Shown piece by piece: positions 9,782 to 19,414 of a stretch of 64,000 nucleotides of DNA. The DNA is taken from positions 186,001 through 250,000 of the forward strand of contig CANTFK010000968.1 in NCBI GenBank assembly GCA_947646735.1, read 5' to 3'. The stretch is from Peronospora farinosa (Eukaryota; Oomycota; Peronosporomycetes; Peronosporales; Peronosporaceae). Under the pieces are notes generated by a model, which did no database searches, was not told the origin of the DNA, and saw nothing but the letters and a program-made list of their open reading frames with translations. Every line of letters begins with the position of its first letter. The stretch's first letter is position 1. Both the position numbers and the translations under genes were made by a program.

Positions 9782-11592
9782 TTATTGTCCTTTGGATGCT
9801 TCCTCAAGCAAAAACTCGGACCAGATATCTGCAAAATTCTTGCCTTCAATCGTAGATGGATCAACAGAGGTGGATGCACCTTCACCTGGAGCCACGAGCC
9901 CGATTATCGACGAGAAGAGCCCACCTCCGCCGTTACCTTGTATTGGGTAGCCCACGCCAACACGGCGTTTTTCATCCTCCGTAAATCCCTAGCAAAAATG
10001 TGGGCATATGCCGTTAATTGAAATATCACAACGAAGGGATAAGTACGCACGCATACCATAATTCGTGCCATGAGTTGAAGTACTTCGCCCTTCTTGTTGC
10101 TGTCCACGTACGCCACCTTATTTCCAGATGGCAATTATAACAGGATGAGTAGATATCCGTCATACGCTAGAGGAATCAAAGACCATGATATGTACCACAA
10201 GTTGAGCAGCAAGTCTCTTGTCCAAGACGTCACGCTCTGAGTTGTATTGAGTTGCTGTGCTTTCAAGTGCCTAATCAAACACCATTTGTGTATCGTCAAC
10301 TTATTTACACGACGCTTATACAGTAATAGTCATCGTACCTCACGAAGCTTCTCACACTCATGCGTCTTCTTCGCAAGTTTTTCCATTACCCGATCCAAAT
10401 CGTCCATTGCTTCTTCGTTAGGCTCCGAGAGGGGTTGACGCGTCTGCAACTCACTTGTGGCCCGTTCCAGCTCTGCTTCCACTGCAGCAACATGCTTCTT
10501 CTGGGCCTTGTTATCGACCTGGAACTGATGCAGGACACCTTCAAGAGCATCCAAATCACGCTGTAATCTTTCCGCATCTTGCTGAGCGACCACCTTATCC
10601 GCTTCTGACGTCTTCAGTCGAGCTTCCAGATCATACAGTCGCTGATTGTCGATTGAGCTCACATGCGCCTCGCTTTCGACCAGCAATGTTGCCTTCTCTT
10701 TCTCGTTTACCGCCTTCATCTGCTCCATCTCCGCCAGCATCTCCACATATCCTTGTTCATACTCAGCTAATCTTACGCGAATTTCTCGCTTCTCCTTTTG
10801 CAACGTCTCGTTGGCTGTCTGCAACTCTTTCACTCTACTACGTAGTGAAACCAACTCCTTCTCGTGAGCTTGGCATCTTGCTAATAGGGCATCAACCTGA
10901 TTCACATATAATAACAACGATAAATTCTCCTTCGACAACACTTAACCAAAAACTATGACACCATCTTCACCTGAGCTTGAGATTGGTGCAACTCCTGCAC
11001 AAGTTGTTCCTGGTTCAACCCTAGGGGTATTTCTCCATTTTCCATGTGCAAGGTTCCAATGTCATGTCGTGCTGCTTGCAGCCTCTCGATATCAGCCTTC
11101 TGCTGAGCAATCTCCACCTCCTGCAGAATTTTCAAGTCATTAAATTCTCATGAAATTGATTATTCATTACAATTTGTACCAGCAATTTTACAATAAATAA
11201 TTGTTACCTGCTCTTTCAATTGTTTTTGTAATTGTCGTTCCCCTTCACGTCTTTCAAGCTCTTGGACCTCGTCACATTCGGATAACATTCACATCAAAAT
11301 CAGTCACACTTGATTCACAGCCATATACTCACTCACATTTTAGTACTTTCGTTTCCAGCGCTTCGTTTTGTTTCTTCCGTTGCAATAACGCTCGCTCCAG
11401 GTCACAAATATATTGATCTTGTTCGTCTTCGTCATTCCTAGCAGCTTCAGTACTATCGGGAGACACGGGAAGAGGTGCTACTACGGAAGATAAACGGTTC
11501 CAGAGCTGGTCGGTATCGTCTTGCTCCTCCTGTCCAATGCCCTCCTCAGGTGCGACAATGTCGGCCAGACCCTCAGTAAACCGATTCCACAT
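9782..11592 (-). CDS. Golgin-type coiled-coil protein with GRAB domain
   Basis: A seven-exon gene for about 438 residues. Proposed exons are 11592-11347, 11267-11208, 11120-10971, 10896-10339, 10234-10199, 10116-10057 and 9988-9782, all joining in phase 0. The N-terminus MWNRFTEGLADI is followed by an acidic linker and then a long coiled coil (about residues 55-330) rich in heptads such as KELVSLRSRVKELQ. The C-terminal exons rebuild LDKRLAAQL, then KKGEVLQLMARIM, then GFTEDEKRRVG. This is the pattern of the GRAB (GRIP-related Arf-binding) domain of GMAP-210-like golgins, which bind Arf-family GTPases on Golgi membranes. A short tail ending ADIWSEFLLEEASKGQ follows. The protein is much shorter than animal GMAP-210. 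Its role as a Golgi tether is inferred from the family. The fifth and sixth junctions could each shift by a codon. Confidence 0.8.
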
Positions 11593-12018
11593 TCAAATTA
11601 ATGATAAAAGTCAAAATTGTAATTGAAAAATAGGGTCCACCATTTGGTGCGGAATCCATTTTATAGTCTACCAATATCCGTTTGAAATGCTCTCTTTTTT
11701 GTTTTGTGTTTGCCCAAAATGAGTTTTGATAAAGTATACGATAGAGATTTTGGTCGCGATTGTCCACTTCAACTTATATTCTAATTGATAGTTTAAGATA
11801 ATGTAGCCACTTTGCAACATTAGCTTTCCATTCACTGGAAAACATTTTGTTGCAGTCGACAGAGTGCTGTAGATGTGAGAAGGATCGGCTCAAGCAAAAA
11901 GGAGAAGACCCGGCAAAGTACACGAGGGACGTGATGATAAGTGTCACATTGGTCTCTATATTCTAGATGTTTTCGAATTGCAATTTTCAACGCATGCAGT
12001 CTAGTTCAAAGCATAATT
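11593..12018. other. Intergenic, nothing assigned
   Basis: About 425 AT-rich bases between the thioesterase stop and the golgin start. No coding region or repeat recognised. It should contain the golgin promoter. Confidence 0.4.
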
Positions 12019-13470
12019 TTAGAGCTTGCTTGCAGCGTTCGGGGTGGACAGCGAGAGTGGCTCGAGGTTTAGCAACTTGGCCTCTTGGTCGTCGAACAAC
12101 CAACGGTGCTGAGCCTTGAGCAATGTACGCATACTCTCTTGGTCGTTTTCGTCCACCTTGAGGCCTGTGGAGATCTGCTTCATGCGGTACGATCGATCTA
12201 AGTTCGCGACGGTGAAGTACCTGAACGGACAACAGTGCATGGATTCAACAAGTAGCGTGTCTTGTCAACATGATAGTTCGAGACAATAGTGATAGAGATC
12301 TGTACGCACCCTGTGTGAGACCTTCGGCGCTCTCGAGAGCCGATACGACCTACGAATACCTCCACTTCGACTTCTAAATGGTGACGACTACAAACAACGA
12401 GAATGATTCCGTTAAAAGTCGTCATATTTCCAGCAAGCTTTATCGGATAAACGTACCGAGCACTGCTGACACGTGCGTGCATCGTCACGATGTCGTCCAT
12501 GGTGATCGGCAGTTTGAAGAAAATTCGGTTCATCGAGACCGTAACCATGTTCTGGTTCTTAGTGAAGTTGCGAGCACAATATAGTGCCACCTTATCCATC
12601 CACGTAAGCACTTCACCACCGAAAATAGTATTGTTGCGGTTGAGATGTTTTGGTAAAAACGAATTTTGCACCTCAATCAACGTGTCTGGAATCGGCACAA
12701 CCAGAGATCGCTTATAATTACAGGTCTTCAACATGTCAACCGATACATGCGGAAGTTTATCCACTGCTTCCTGTACACCACGCCATCGAGCTGCAAGCTC
12801 TTTCCGTTGCTTTGCAATCTCTTGGTGCTTATTGACATACTCCGGGTCCGTCAGATCCATTAATTTAGGAAGTCCTGGGCTTGCTTGCATGTTCTTGTCT
12901 AGCGCCACACACGTCATGATGGCACTCAGTGTATGAACAAACTTTCCCGCTTCAATGTCGTGGCGGTACCCAGTAATCTGAACAGCTAACGACGAGCTTC
13001 CCGTGGAGACGACTTCACCTTCAAGCCGAACAAGGTCGCCATGAGCGATCTGACTCTTGAAATCCACCCGATCAACCGAAATCGTTGCAATACCTTTGCA
13101 CGCGACACTTGTCAAGAGTAAATCATCAATATTCATGCAATTTCGATCTCAAAAAAATACATTTCTGCCTACTTTTCAGCGACAGCAGCCCCGAAAATAT
13201 CAAGTCGTTCCAAAATAGGGCCAGCACTGAGTAGTTTGCCACTAAGACTCTCCTCACCCTAATCAACAGATTTTGTTGTATCAATTATCAAGAACACTTT
13301 TCATGTGTTTTTTATATGGCTGAGCAACAACTTACGATAATATCGGCGTATGCCAAACGTGTATCCCGTGGATTCACAAATGCTTGATCTCCGATGGTTT
13401 GCATCCTAACGGCACTTTGAAATCGATTGTATCGAGGCCTCAACCTCGTTCGACGGATCAAAAACAGCAT
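12019..13470 (-). CDS. Acyl-CoA thioesterase, double hotdog, mitochondrial
   Basis: A five-exon gene for 383 residues. Proposed exons are 13470-13336, 13258-13173, 13107-12457, 12387-12310 and 12220-12019, and the phases sum exactly. Family enzymes hydrolyse fatty acyl-CoA to free acid and CoA. The start at 13470 gives an Arg-rich, acid-free N-terminus (MLFLIRRTRLRPRYNRF), a typical mitochondrial presequence; an internal ATG at 13404 is an alternative cytosolic start. Hotdog domain 1 spans GEESLSGKLLSAGPILERLD to the GDLVRLEGEVV strand. Hotdog domain 2 carries the diagnostic NRNNTIFGGEVLTWMDKVA, in the position of the catalytic Asp/Asn loop. The layout matches the BFIT/ACOT9-type two-hotdog proteins. 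The C-terminus follows YFTVANLD. All introns are short with GT-AG ends. Confidence 0.85.
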
Positions 13471-13570
13471 GTAAATAGTCTTTTTCAAGGTGAAAAGTAC
13501 AAGTGTCTAATGGTCTCGAAACGTTTTGACAATGCTGCATCCAATCGCTTGGATTACCATTTTGTTTGGT

Positions 13571-13846
13571 TCAGAAGTAGGCCACATTGATCCAGGAACC
13601 AGTGACCAAGAAATGGCTTGAGATTAGCATGTTACGAATATCATCCATCACCTGTAATATGTCCTGAGATGAGATGTTTATAATTCGTTGTCTAGCTTGT
13701 CGAACTCTAATGCTCAAGCGTCTCGTGTATTGACGTTTCAGGATCACGTCGTGCATATGTGCATAAGGCTTTATAATGTTGAGCACGTGGTCTTCGGCAT
13801 ACCAAATATAGCTAGGCACATTCAAAATACGAACACGTGACGGCAT
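13571..13846 (-). pseudogene. Short frame, possible Sen34-like remnant
   Basis: A 91-codon minus-strand frame starting at an ATG at 13846 (MPSRVRILNVPSYIWYAEDHV). The W-x-AED pattern followed by a basic Arg-rich stretch is reminiscent of the N-terminal part of tRNA-splicing endonuclease subunit Sen34, but the catalytic C-terminal domain is absent. A GTGATG donor near 13657 could start an intron. Downstream space is limited, because the thioesterase start lies at 13470. It may be a truncated relic or an unrelated small gene. The Sen34 link is weak and based on a short pattern only. Confidence 0.3.
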
Positions 13847-15135
13847 TGTTGATGACCTGCTCGGATTTCCTTCAGCAATAGCAAGAGCTTTTTAGTAGCA
13901 TTTGGAACCTTGGACACGACACAGGAGTGCTGCTATCCAGAGCAAGGGCTGCTTACAAGGATACCGAGACATATGTTCAATGTCAAATATATCCGTAATA
14001 GTCAGGAAAGATCGCGCTTGCATCGTACTCAAGATATCGAAATTGACCTTGCGTTGCTTCAGGTAAGACAAGAATCCCTGTAATGGATGGACAGCAGCAT
14101 CTAGTGTGACAAATGAGACATGGTGAGACGATATTGATACTTGTTAACGTACAACGGCTTTCAGTCTTTTTAAAAGCTGCAAGACAATTGAAGCAGTCAC
14201 TGTTATAGCTTGTTAGCAAGATATTTGTCCGATAGCTTTTCGTCACTTTTGACGCTCTAAGTCAAGCATGAGTCCCCAGGATAGCCGATTACGGACCTGT
14301 CACACGTGTGTCACAACCCAGACGGATAGGTTTGTCTGTCGATGCAACAAATAATGTCTGTCGATCATCTGAAGGAACTGTTTCTGTTACAAGACAGTTG
14401 CTAGACGATTGACACAGTCACATTTCTTAAGATGATGGATAGCCAGACGGATCTGTACTAGATGTTCTAGTCATAAGAGTCCAATATTTGTCGTTTCTTT
14501 ATCAGTATAGATGTATATATATGACCAAACTCCTCCTTGCAGTGCTTTCAATCATTCTCGACGGCAACTCTGATAGCCACAGGTTTTCTTCAAAACATCT
14601 AGTTCGTCTTTTGTCTTGGCATTGGTCGTTTTGAAGTGCTGGGGATTTCTCACTTTATGTACTTGTTTTTCATGATCTGCACGTGCTGACTCAGTATGGT
14701 AATTCTCTTGAAAGATTCTATGTTTTACCATTGTCTTTACCCAGATTGTCGCATCCGAAAGAACTTTAAGCTTCCTTCGATTGCACGAGTTCTGACTGCG
14801 ACATAAAAACGTAATACACGACCAACAACGTAGACAACCATTAACATGAAGCTTCTTTGTTTTCCATTCAATGGTCCTTTCATTGGCTGAGAAAACGTTT
14901 GAAAAGTTTTTCTGAAACACATGGGGATCGTAATTTTACACACGTATGTCTGTCTTCCTTCACTCGTGTCACTTACGCTTTACCATTCGATATTCCAAAC
15001 CACCACTTCATAACTTTCTCATTAACGAACAACACCATGGGTGCGTCTCTCTTTATAATAATAACTTCAGCTTTACTGCAAGTGTATAATATTTTCTTGT
15101 ACTTTTTGTTATTGTATCCATTTGACATTGTTGTT
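13847..15135. other. Gene-poor stretch with unassigned frames
   Basis: About 1.3 kb upstream of the MYB gene. A minus-strand frame at 14920-14552 (122 codons, Cys- and Lys-rich) shows no family and no ATG in a good context. A minus-strand open stretch runs through about 14090-13890. The block from 14298 (TGTCACACG) to 14581 (GCCACA) has TG...CA ends like a short LTR, but no target-site duplication. Nothing here is certain. Confidence 0.3.
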
Positions 15136-16852
15136 ATGAACAAACAAAGCAGAACCAGGAGTGTAAGTCACCCGACTAACTAATAGCACTAACTATGAAA
15201 ATTGTAACATGAAACTTGATATTTGACTTTAGAAAACGTGACCGGGAAGCCACAAATGATGCACTACAGTCGTTCCATGAAGTACCAAATGAGTCACAAA
15301 AACCTCGAGCTGAAGAAGAAAAGGGCAAACGGTGGACACTGAAACAAGATAATATGCTGCGTAAAGCAGTGGAAGAGTTTGATCAGCGTAATTGGAAAGC
15401 TATTGCTACCCGTGTGGATGGACGGAACCATGCGCAGTGTCTTCAGCGCTGGAATAAAGTGTTGAAACCAGGATTAGTGAAAGGCCACTGGATCGATGAA
15501 GAGGACACGACATTGGAGCAAATGGTCTTGCAAGGCTGTCACTCATGGGGAGAAGTGGCAGCTTATATTCCTGGTAGAACGTACGTCTATTTTGCTGATG
15601 AGAGGGGCACAAAATAGTGATTACAAGCTAATGCTGGATGTCGAATTTCCAGAGCAAAGCAGTGTCGAGAACGTTGGAGAAACCACTTGGATCCAAGCAT
15701 TAACAAACTGTATGGGGTGGCAATACTTTGGAAAATGAGAGGTGACTGGATTGACATTTTGTGGATTGTTTGCTTGATTCTGGCTGTAGACCTTTTACTC
15801 TTGAAGAAGACGAGGTTATCCAGGACGGATTCGAAAAGATGGGGAATCGATGGACACAGATTGCACAGTTACTTCCAGGACGGACAGAAGACGCTGTAAA
15901 AACGAGATGGAAAGCGCTAAACCCCAACCAAAAGGTAAAAGCCAAACCAGGTCGACCAAAACATATGCCCGGTGTGACAATGAACAAGCAACGCGATGCA
16001 GTATCGCCTGATGTTGCTGGGATGGTGACAAATGCACCCATCGCGATGCTGGAAATGCCGGTGTACGAAAATGGGTGTCTGCCTTCTTATCCTGACAATA
16101 GCGCATCAATGCTCCCGCCCATGCCGATATCACCTCTGCAATCTCTACATATGAGAATGCCTCATGCAAAAGTGTCCGTGCACACAACGCCGGTATTATT
16201 ACCGAGCCAGTATCCTGAACCCATTGTAGAGCCGCTTAGCGATGAAGTGGCTGAAAACGAACTGAATGATGCGGAGATGTTGAAGGAGCTTCTTCGCAGC
16301 CACTCGAACAGTTTGCTAAGCTTTGGCAGTATATGTGGGCTGAATTCATTTACAGACATGTCTCCAGAAGACTTGCTCGAAAGCGGCGAGTTGGATGAGA
16401 TGCTTCGTGCTACCGTGTCAATATCCAAAGAAAAGAGCGAGAGAGGCCGACTTTCCAGCACAAGCAGTATGATGGACAGTTTAACCAGCTCGTTCAAGAA
16501 CCCGGAATCACTGCAAAAGGCAGTGCAGAACCTGGACCACGATGAGCAGCACCTATTCCAGGGGCTACTTGACAGATGGCGGACTGAAAAGTCAATTTGT
16601 GGTGACGTTGCAACTCAAATTGATGACCACATCGCTAGTTTGCCAGTGGACCCAAACGCATACATGCAACACAACTTTGAGATCAACAGTGAGCGCAATT
16701 TGGCTAATACGTCGGAGCACGAAGAAACACGCTCACTTCCTCGACGGAACTCGTATGGAATCTCGTACGAGCTCAGCAACATCACAAGTGATATCGGTGA
16801 GCTGCTTGGCTCCGACCTCATGCGCCCGATTCGAAAGGGCAAGATGTACTAG
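15136..16852 (+). CDS. R1R2R3-type MYB transcription factor
   Basis: A nuclear DNA-binding regulator of about 485 residues. Proposed exons are 15136-15162, 15270-15580, 15653-15709 and 15790-16852; the phases close exactly. The first exon is only 27 bases, and its join to 15270 is the least certain. Three adjacent MYB repeats can be read. R1 is KRWTLKQDNMLRKAVEEF...NWKAIA...CLQRW. R2 is HWIDEEDTTLEQMV...SWGEVA then AKQCRERWRNHL, split by the second intron. R3 is PFTLEEDEVIQDGF...RWTQIAQLLPGRTEDAVKTRW. Regularly spaced tryptophans are present; the third position of R1 and the first of R3 show the usual aromatic changes. The long C-terminal part is acidic and Ser-rich, with no other domain, and may be an activation region. 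Oomycete 3R-MYBs include regulators of sporulation; that role here is inference. Confidence 0.85.
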
Positions 16853-17033
16853 TGTGTGCCGTGAATTGTCGGAAGTGTGTTGAATAATAGTGACCGTTGC
16901 AAGTGGAACCTGATGCTGGTGTGCTATCGTGCATGAAATGGGGTCGCTTTATGGAAACAATTAAGTGCACATTCTTCCGTGGTGCATATATAGATAGATA
17001 CCCTACAAGCACAAACAGAAGCATAATAATCAC

Positions 17034-17622
17034 TGTAACGGGCTAATTGTTTCACGGTTCGTTAAGTATCAAATACTTAACGGGCAGGTCTAAATGGGTA
17101 CGAGCCCTGCCACTTGGGTGCGGCACATCAATGTGACCCACCCTCGTGAATGTGATATCCATGGACGGATTTGCATTCAACGGGGATGACGCCCACTTGG
17201 GACTAGGCGTCATGGTGACGCTTCAGACGGACGTCATCAGCGAGCTTAAATATATTTAGAGCTGACACGTAAGAATGCGCTTCGAAAGAGACGCGTATTC
17301 GATCTTTACATTTGAGCAATCAGTAGTTATATGGACATTTAGTTATTTCGATTGAATACAAGTCAGTCTTGAATTTACTACATCACACTCACCGCGCACG
17401 AGAAGCTGGATAAGCTTCTGCGTGTCGCAAGTGAATCCCTTGTCGTAGAAGTTCGTTGCGCGGCTCGCTTAAAGCGACCGGCAACGGTGGTATTGCGCTG
17501 TAAGCGCCGACCAACACCACCAACACCGCACGCTGAGGTAAGACGGTCTAACCGTTTTCTCACGCTGCTCAAAGGTGTGTGCTCGTAGCACGTGGCAGCT
17601 TCTTTCGAAGTGCCCGTCTACA
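17034..17622 (-). repeat. Solo gypsy LTR
   Basis: A 589-bp block that is an inverted copy of 53191-53766. It has the ends expected of an LTR: it runs TGTAACGGG to GTCTACA on the plus strand. Both copies hold the palindrome GTTAAGTAT-CAA-ATACTTAAC, a TTTAGAGCT-type AT-rich box and the same order of short motifs. No pol is attached here, so it is a solo LTR or a recombined end. Flanking pentamers (ATCAC left, ATTAG right) are not a clear target duplication. By comparison with the copy at 53191, where a purine tract precedes TGTAACGGG, TGTAACGGG would be the 5' end of the LTR, so the strand given is tentative. On its right it abuts a C2CD5-like fragment. Confidence 0.8.
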
Positions 17623-17623
17623 A

Positions 17624-18014
17624 TTAGAATGACAAGCTCACACATTTAAAGTATACAGTACTTTCGCACCTCTGCTCAAGCAACACCGATATAAAGTCTT
17701 CATCCGTCTCATCGTCAATCTTCAAAAGAAACGTATCCTTTGAGTCACTGAAACCATCGACAAACGCTTCTTTCATCGACTCTGACATTGAATCTGAAGA
17801 TGATCTCCGTGTATATGAATCACTATCAAGAGAGGTATGTGATGCCCCAGGCTGTTTGTGATCCATAAGTTTCATCAGCTGCAAGCATTGCTACGATTTC
17901 AAAGAAGCTTCACTGACCGCATTCGTGGTTATTTGATCATGAATGCCGTCATCGGAATGAAGCCGTGGAAGCTTTCTCCGCCGCGATTGTCTTGAAAATC
18001 GGGAATGGGTCATC
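17624..18014 (-). pseudogene. C2CD5-like gene fragment, cut by LTR
   Basis: Minus-strand coding remnant reading MTHSRFSRQSRRRKLPRLHS, then an in-frame TAG, then SSSDSMSESMKEAFVDGF and SDSKDTFLLKIDDETDEDF. This order (a basic RSR stretch, a Ser-Asp-Glu cluster, then a K-D-x-F-x-L-x-I-D-D-x-x-D-E-D motif) matches the middle of C2 domain-containing protein 5 family members, vesicle-traffic proteins with a C2 domain. The fragment ends within two bases of the LTR at 17622. CAG-GTAATG just upstream (near 18050) looks like a donor, with CTTTAG before 18014 as acceptor. Remaining gene parts are missing here; another portion survives at 52620-53190. The C2CD5 identity is inferred from motif order. Confidence 0.55.
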
Positions 18015-18087
18015 TAAAGCAAACGCCCAGATCCTTTTCCGTTTCCATTACCTGAATCTGAAGAAAGTAAAATGCTAGTCTGAAGTT

Positions 18088-18300
18088 AGCTGTGCGCGTT
18101 TCTGCTTCCAGTACAATATTCGTGCTCGGACTAAACAATGATGCTCGTACATCGAGCAAAGACCAACTCAACGCTCAAAATTTAGATTGAGGTTGTTAAG
18201 TGATACTATTCAGCACAAAGTTACGAACCCTGTCCGTGTTAAATGTGCTGAAGTCCTCGATTTGTGTCTGAAACAAGCCGTCGATCTTCATCATCTTATG
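18088..18300. repeat. Block repeated at about 52158-52374
   Basis: A block of about 210 bases, diverged but clearly alignable with 52158-52374 on the same strand. Shared words include TGCGCGTTTCT, CTTCCAGTACAATAT, GTACATCGAGC, GAGGTTGTT, TGTCCGTGTT and GATTTGTGTCTGAAA. Both copies sit next to C2CD5-like remnants, so this is either an exon-intron part of that gene or a repeat that travelled with it. On the minus strand it reads VLEAETRTANFR here and VLEEETRKANFR in the other copy, which suggests former coding sequence. Confidence 0.6.
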
Positions 18301-18484
18301 CCTATAATGTTGAAGATAAAGCGCCTCAACCAGCTGAGTGATTCTGTCTTGAAGCTGGATAATTGTAACATGCACCAGGTTCACTCGAAGATGTAATGAT
18401 GAATAGGCTTAGATGTGGCTACTTGTGAACTAAGGACCTACATTAAGTAACTTACACTTTGCATTCAACCACTCGAGCGCATTT

Positions 18485-18990
18485 TTGTCATATAATGGGT
18501 CTTCTGATTTAATCGCACGTCTACAATCTTCGCCCCTTCATATCCATCCGCTTCTAGTTTGCTTTTTCAGCAATCACCTCGCAGCAATCGCTTCATCGAC
18601 ATTAACGCGATCCACTCCTTCGACATCTAACAAATTCTTCGGACGATGTAGAAATTTTCTCTATCGCTTTTCTTCAATAATGTGCAAACTGGGAACAAAT
18701 GGTAGGGTGTACCCACGATCTCCAGTCGTACAGCTCAAATAAAGGCAAACCTGCGATCCACACTCTATACCATGAGGTTTGCGATCAGCGTTGTGGCGAT
18801 CGGCCCTATCCTGAATCGAGAGCTTGAAACCAAATACTGCGTAACATGGAAGTGGACTCTGCCAAAAGAACAGCGTGACTCATTGACGAGTTCTATCGTT
18901 CAAAGCAACGCGGCGGGTATGGTGCGTAAATTTACAAACTCTACGCCTACCCTCTGTGTTAAGAAACCCTTTGTTAAGTGACGTATTGTT
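18485..18990. mobile_element. Gypsy pol scraps
   Basis: Two pol remnants of gypsy type. The plus strand around 18810-18970 reads RELETKYCVTWKWTLPKEQ and ends PTLCVKKPF. This matches the start of the reverse transcriptase in the element at 57949-58908 (EPGTKYCVTRQWPLPKEQ ... NFCVRKATGG). The minus strand around 18740-18560 reads WRSWVHPTICSQFAHY, resembling the end of a gypsy integrase. The fragments are short, in opposite orientation and full of stops. From 18991 to 19210 I see nothing certain. Confidence 0.5.
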
Positions 18991-19210
18991 TATGTTTATA
19001 ATAATTTTTAAGCGGCCACCAATCCTGCACAGACGCCGATTTCTAATATAGGAGGGTGCTTCATTGAAAGCAAGGCCTCCGAGTGGATCCCGCTAAGGTT
19101 ATAGCTATAGCAATATGGACCTTTCCACAGTCCCATAAGAACCTGCGTAAGTAGCTTGGTCTTGCCAATACTTTGCATACGTACAGCGAGAATTACGCTG
19201 ATATGGATCG

Positions 19211-19414
19211 GCATTATCCGGTGATGGAGTGGAGACCACGAAATCTATGCGATACCAACTTACCACCGGCGCCCAGACGAACGACCAATGAAGAGTACCC
19301 CGATTTCGTGCAAAAAATCCCTTCCTCACCTTGTGTACCCGGCAATTGGATAGCTAGCACTCCTCCAGGTGAGCTCGAGTCGATGATTGTCTCGGTAGCG
19401 CTAGAGATAGGAAG
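19211..19414 (+). repeat. Extra copy of an LTR terminal segment
   Basis: This segment aligns with the first 200 bases of the LTRs at 26648 and 39042. Shared parts are the GGAGTGGAGACCACGAAAT start, ACCGGCGCCCAGACGA, TACCCCGATTTCGTG, CTCACCTTGTGTACCCG and TCGAGTCGATG. It stops at 19414, where a second, different copy of the same terminal segment begins (TGTGGTGGAGTGGG). Two LTR heads therefore lie in tandem. Confidence 0.6.

Noticed and set aside
14298..14581. Possible short LTR (TGTCACACG to GCCACA)
   Set aside because: TG...CA ends alone are weak; flanks GGACC and GGTTT are not a duplication and no partner copy is seen in the window.
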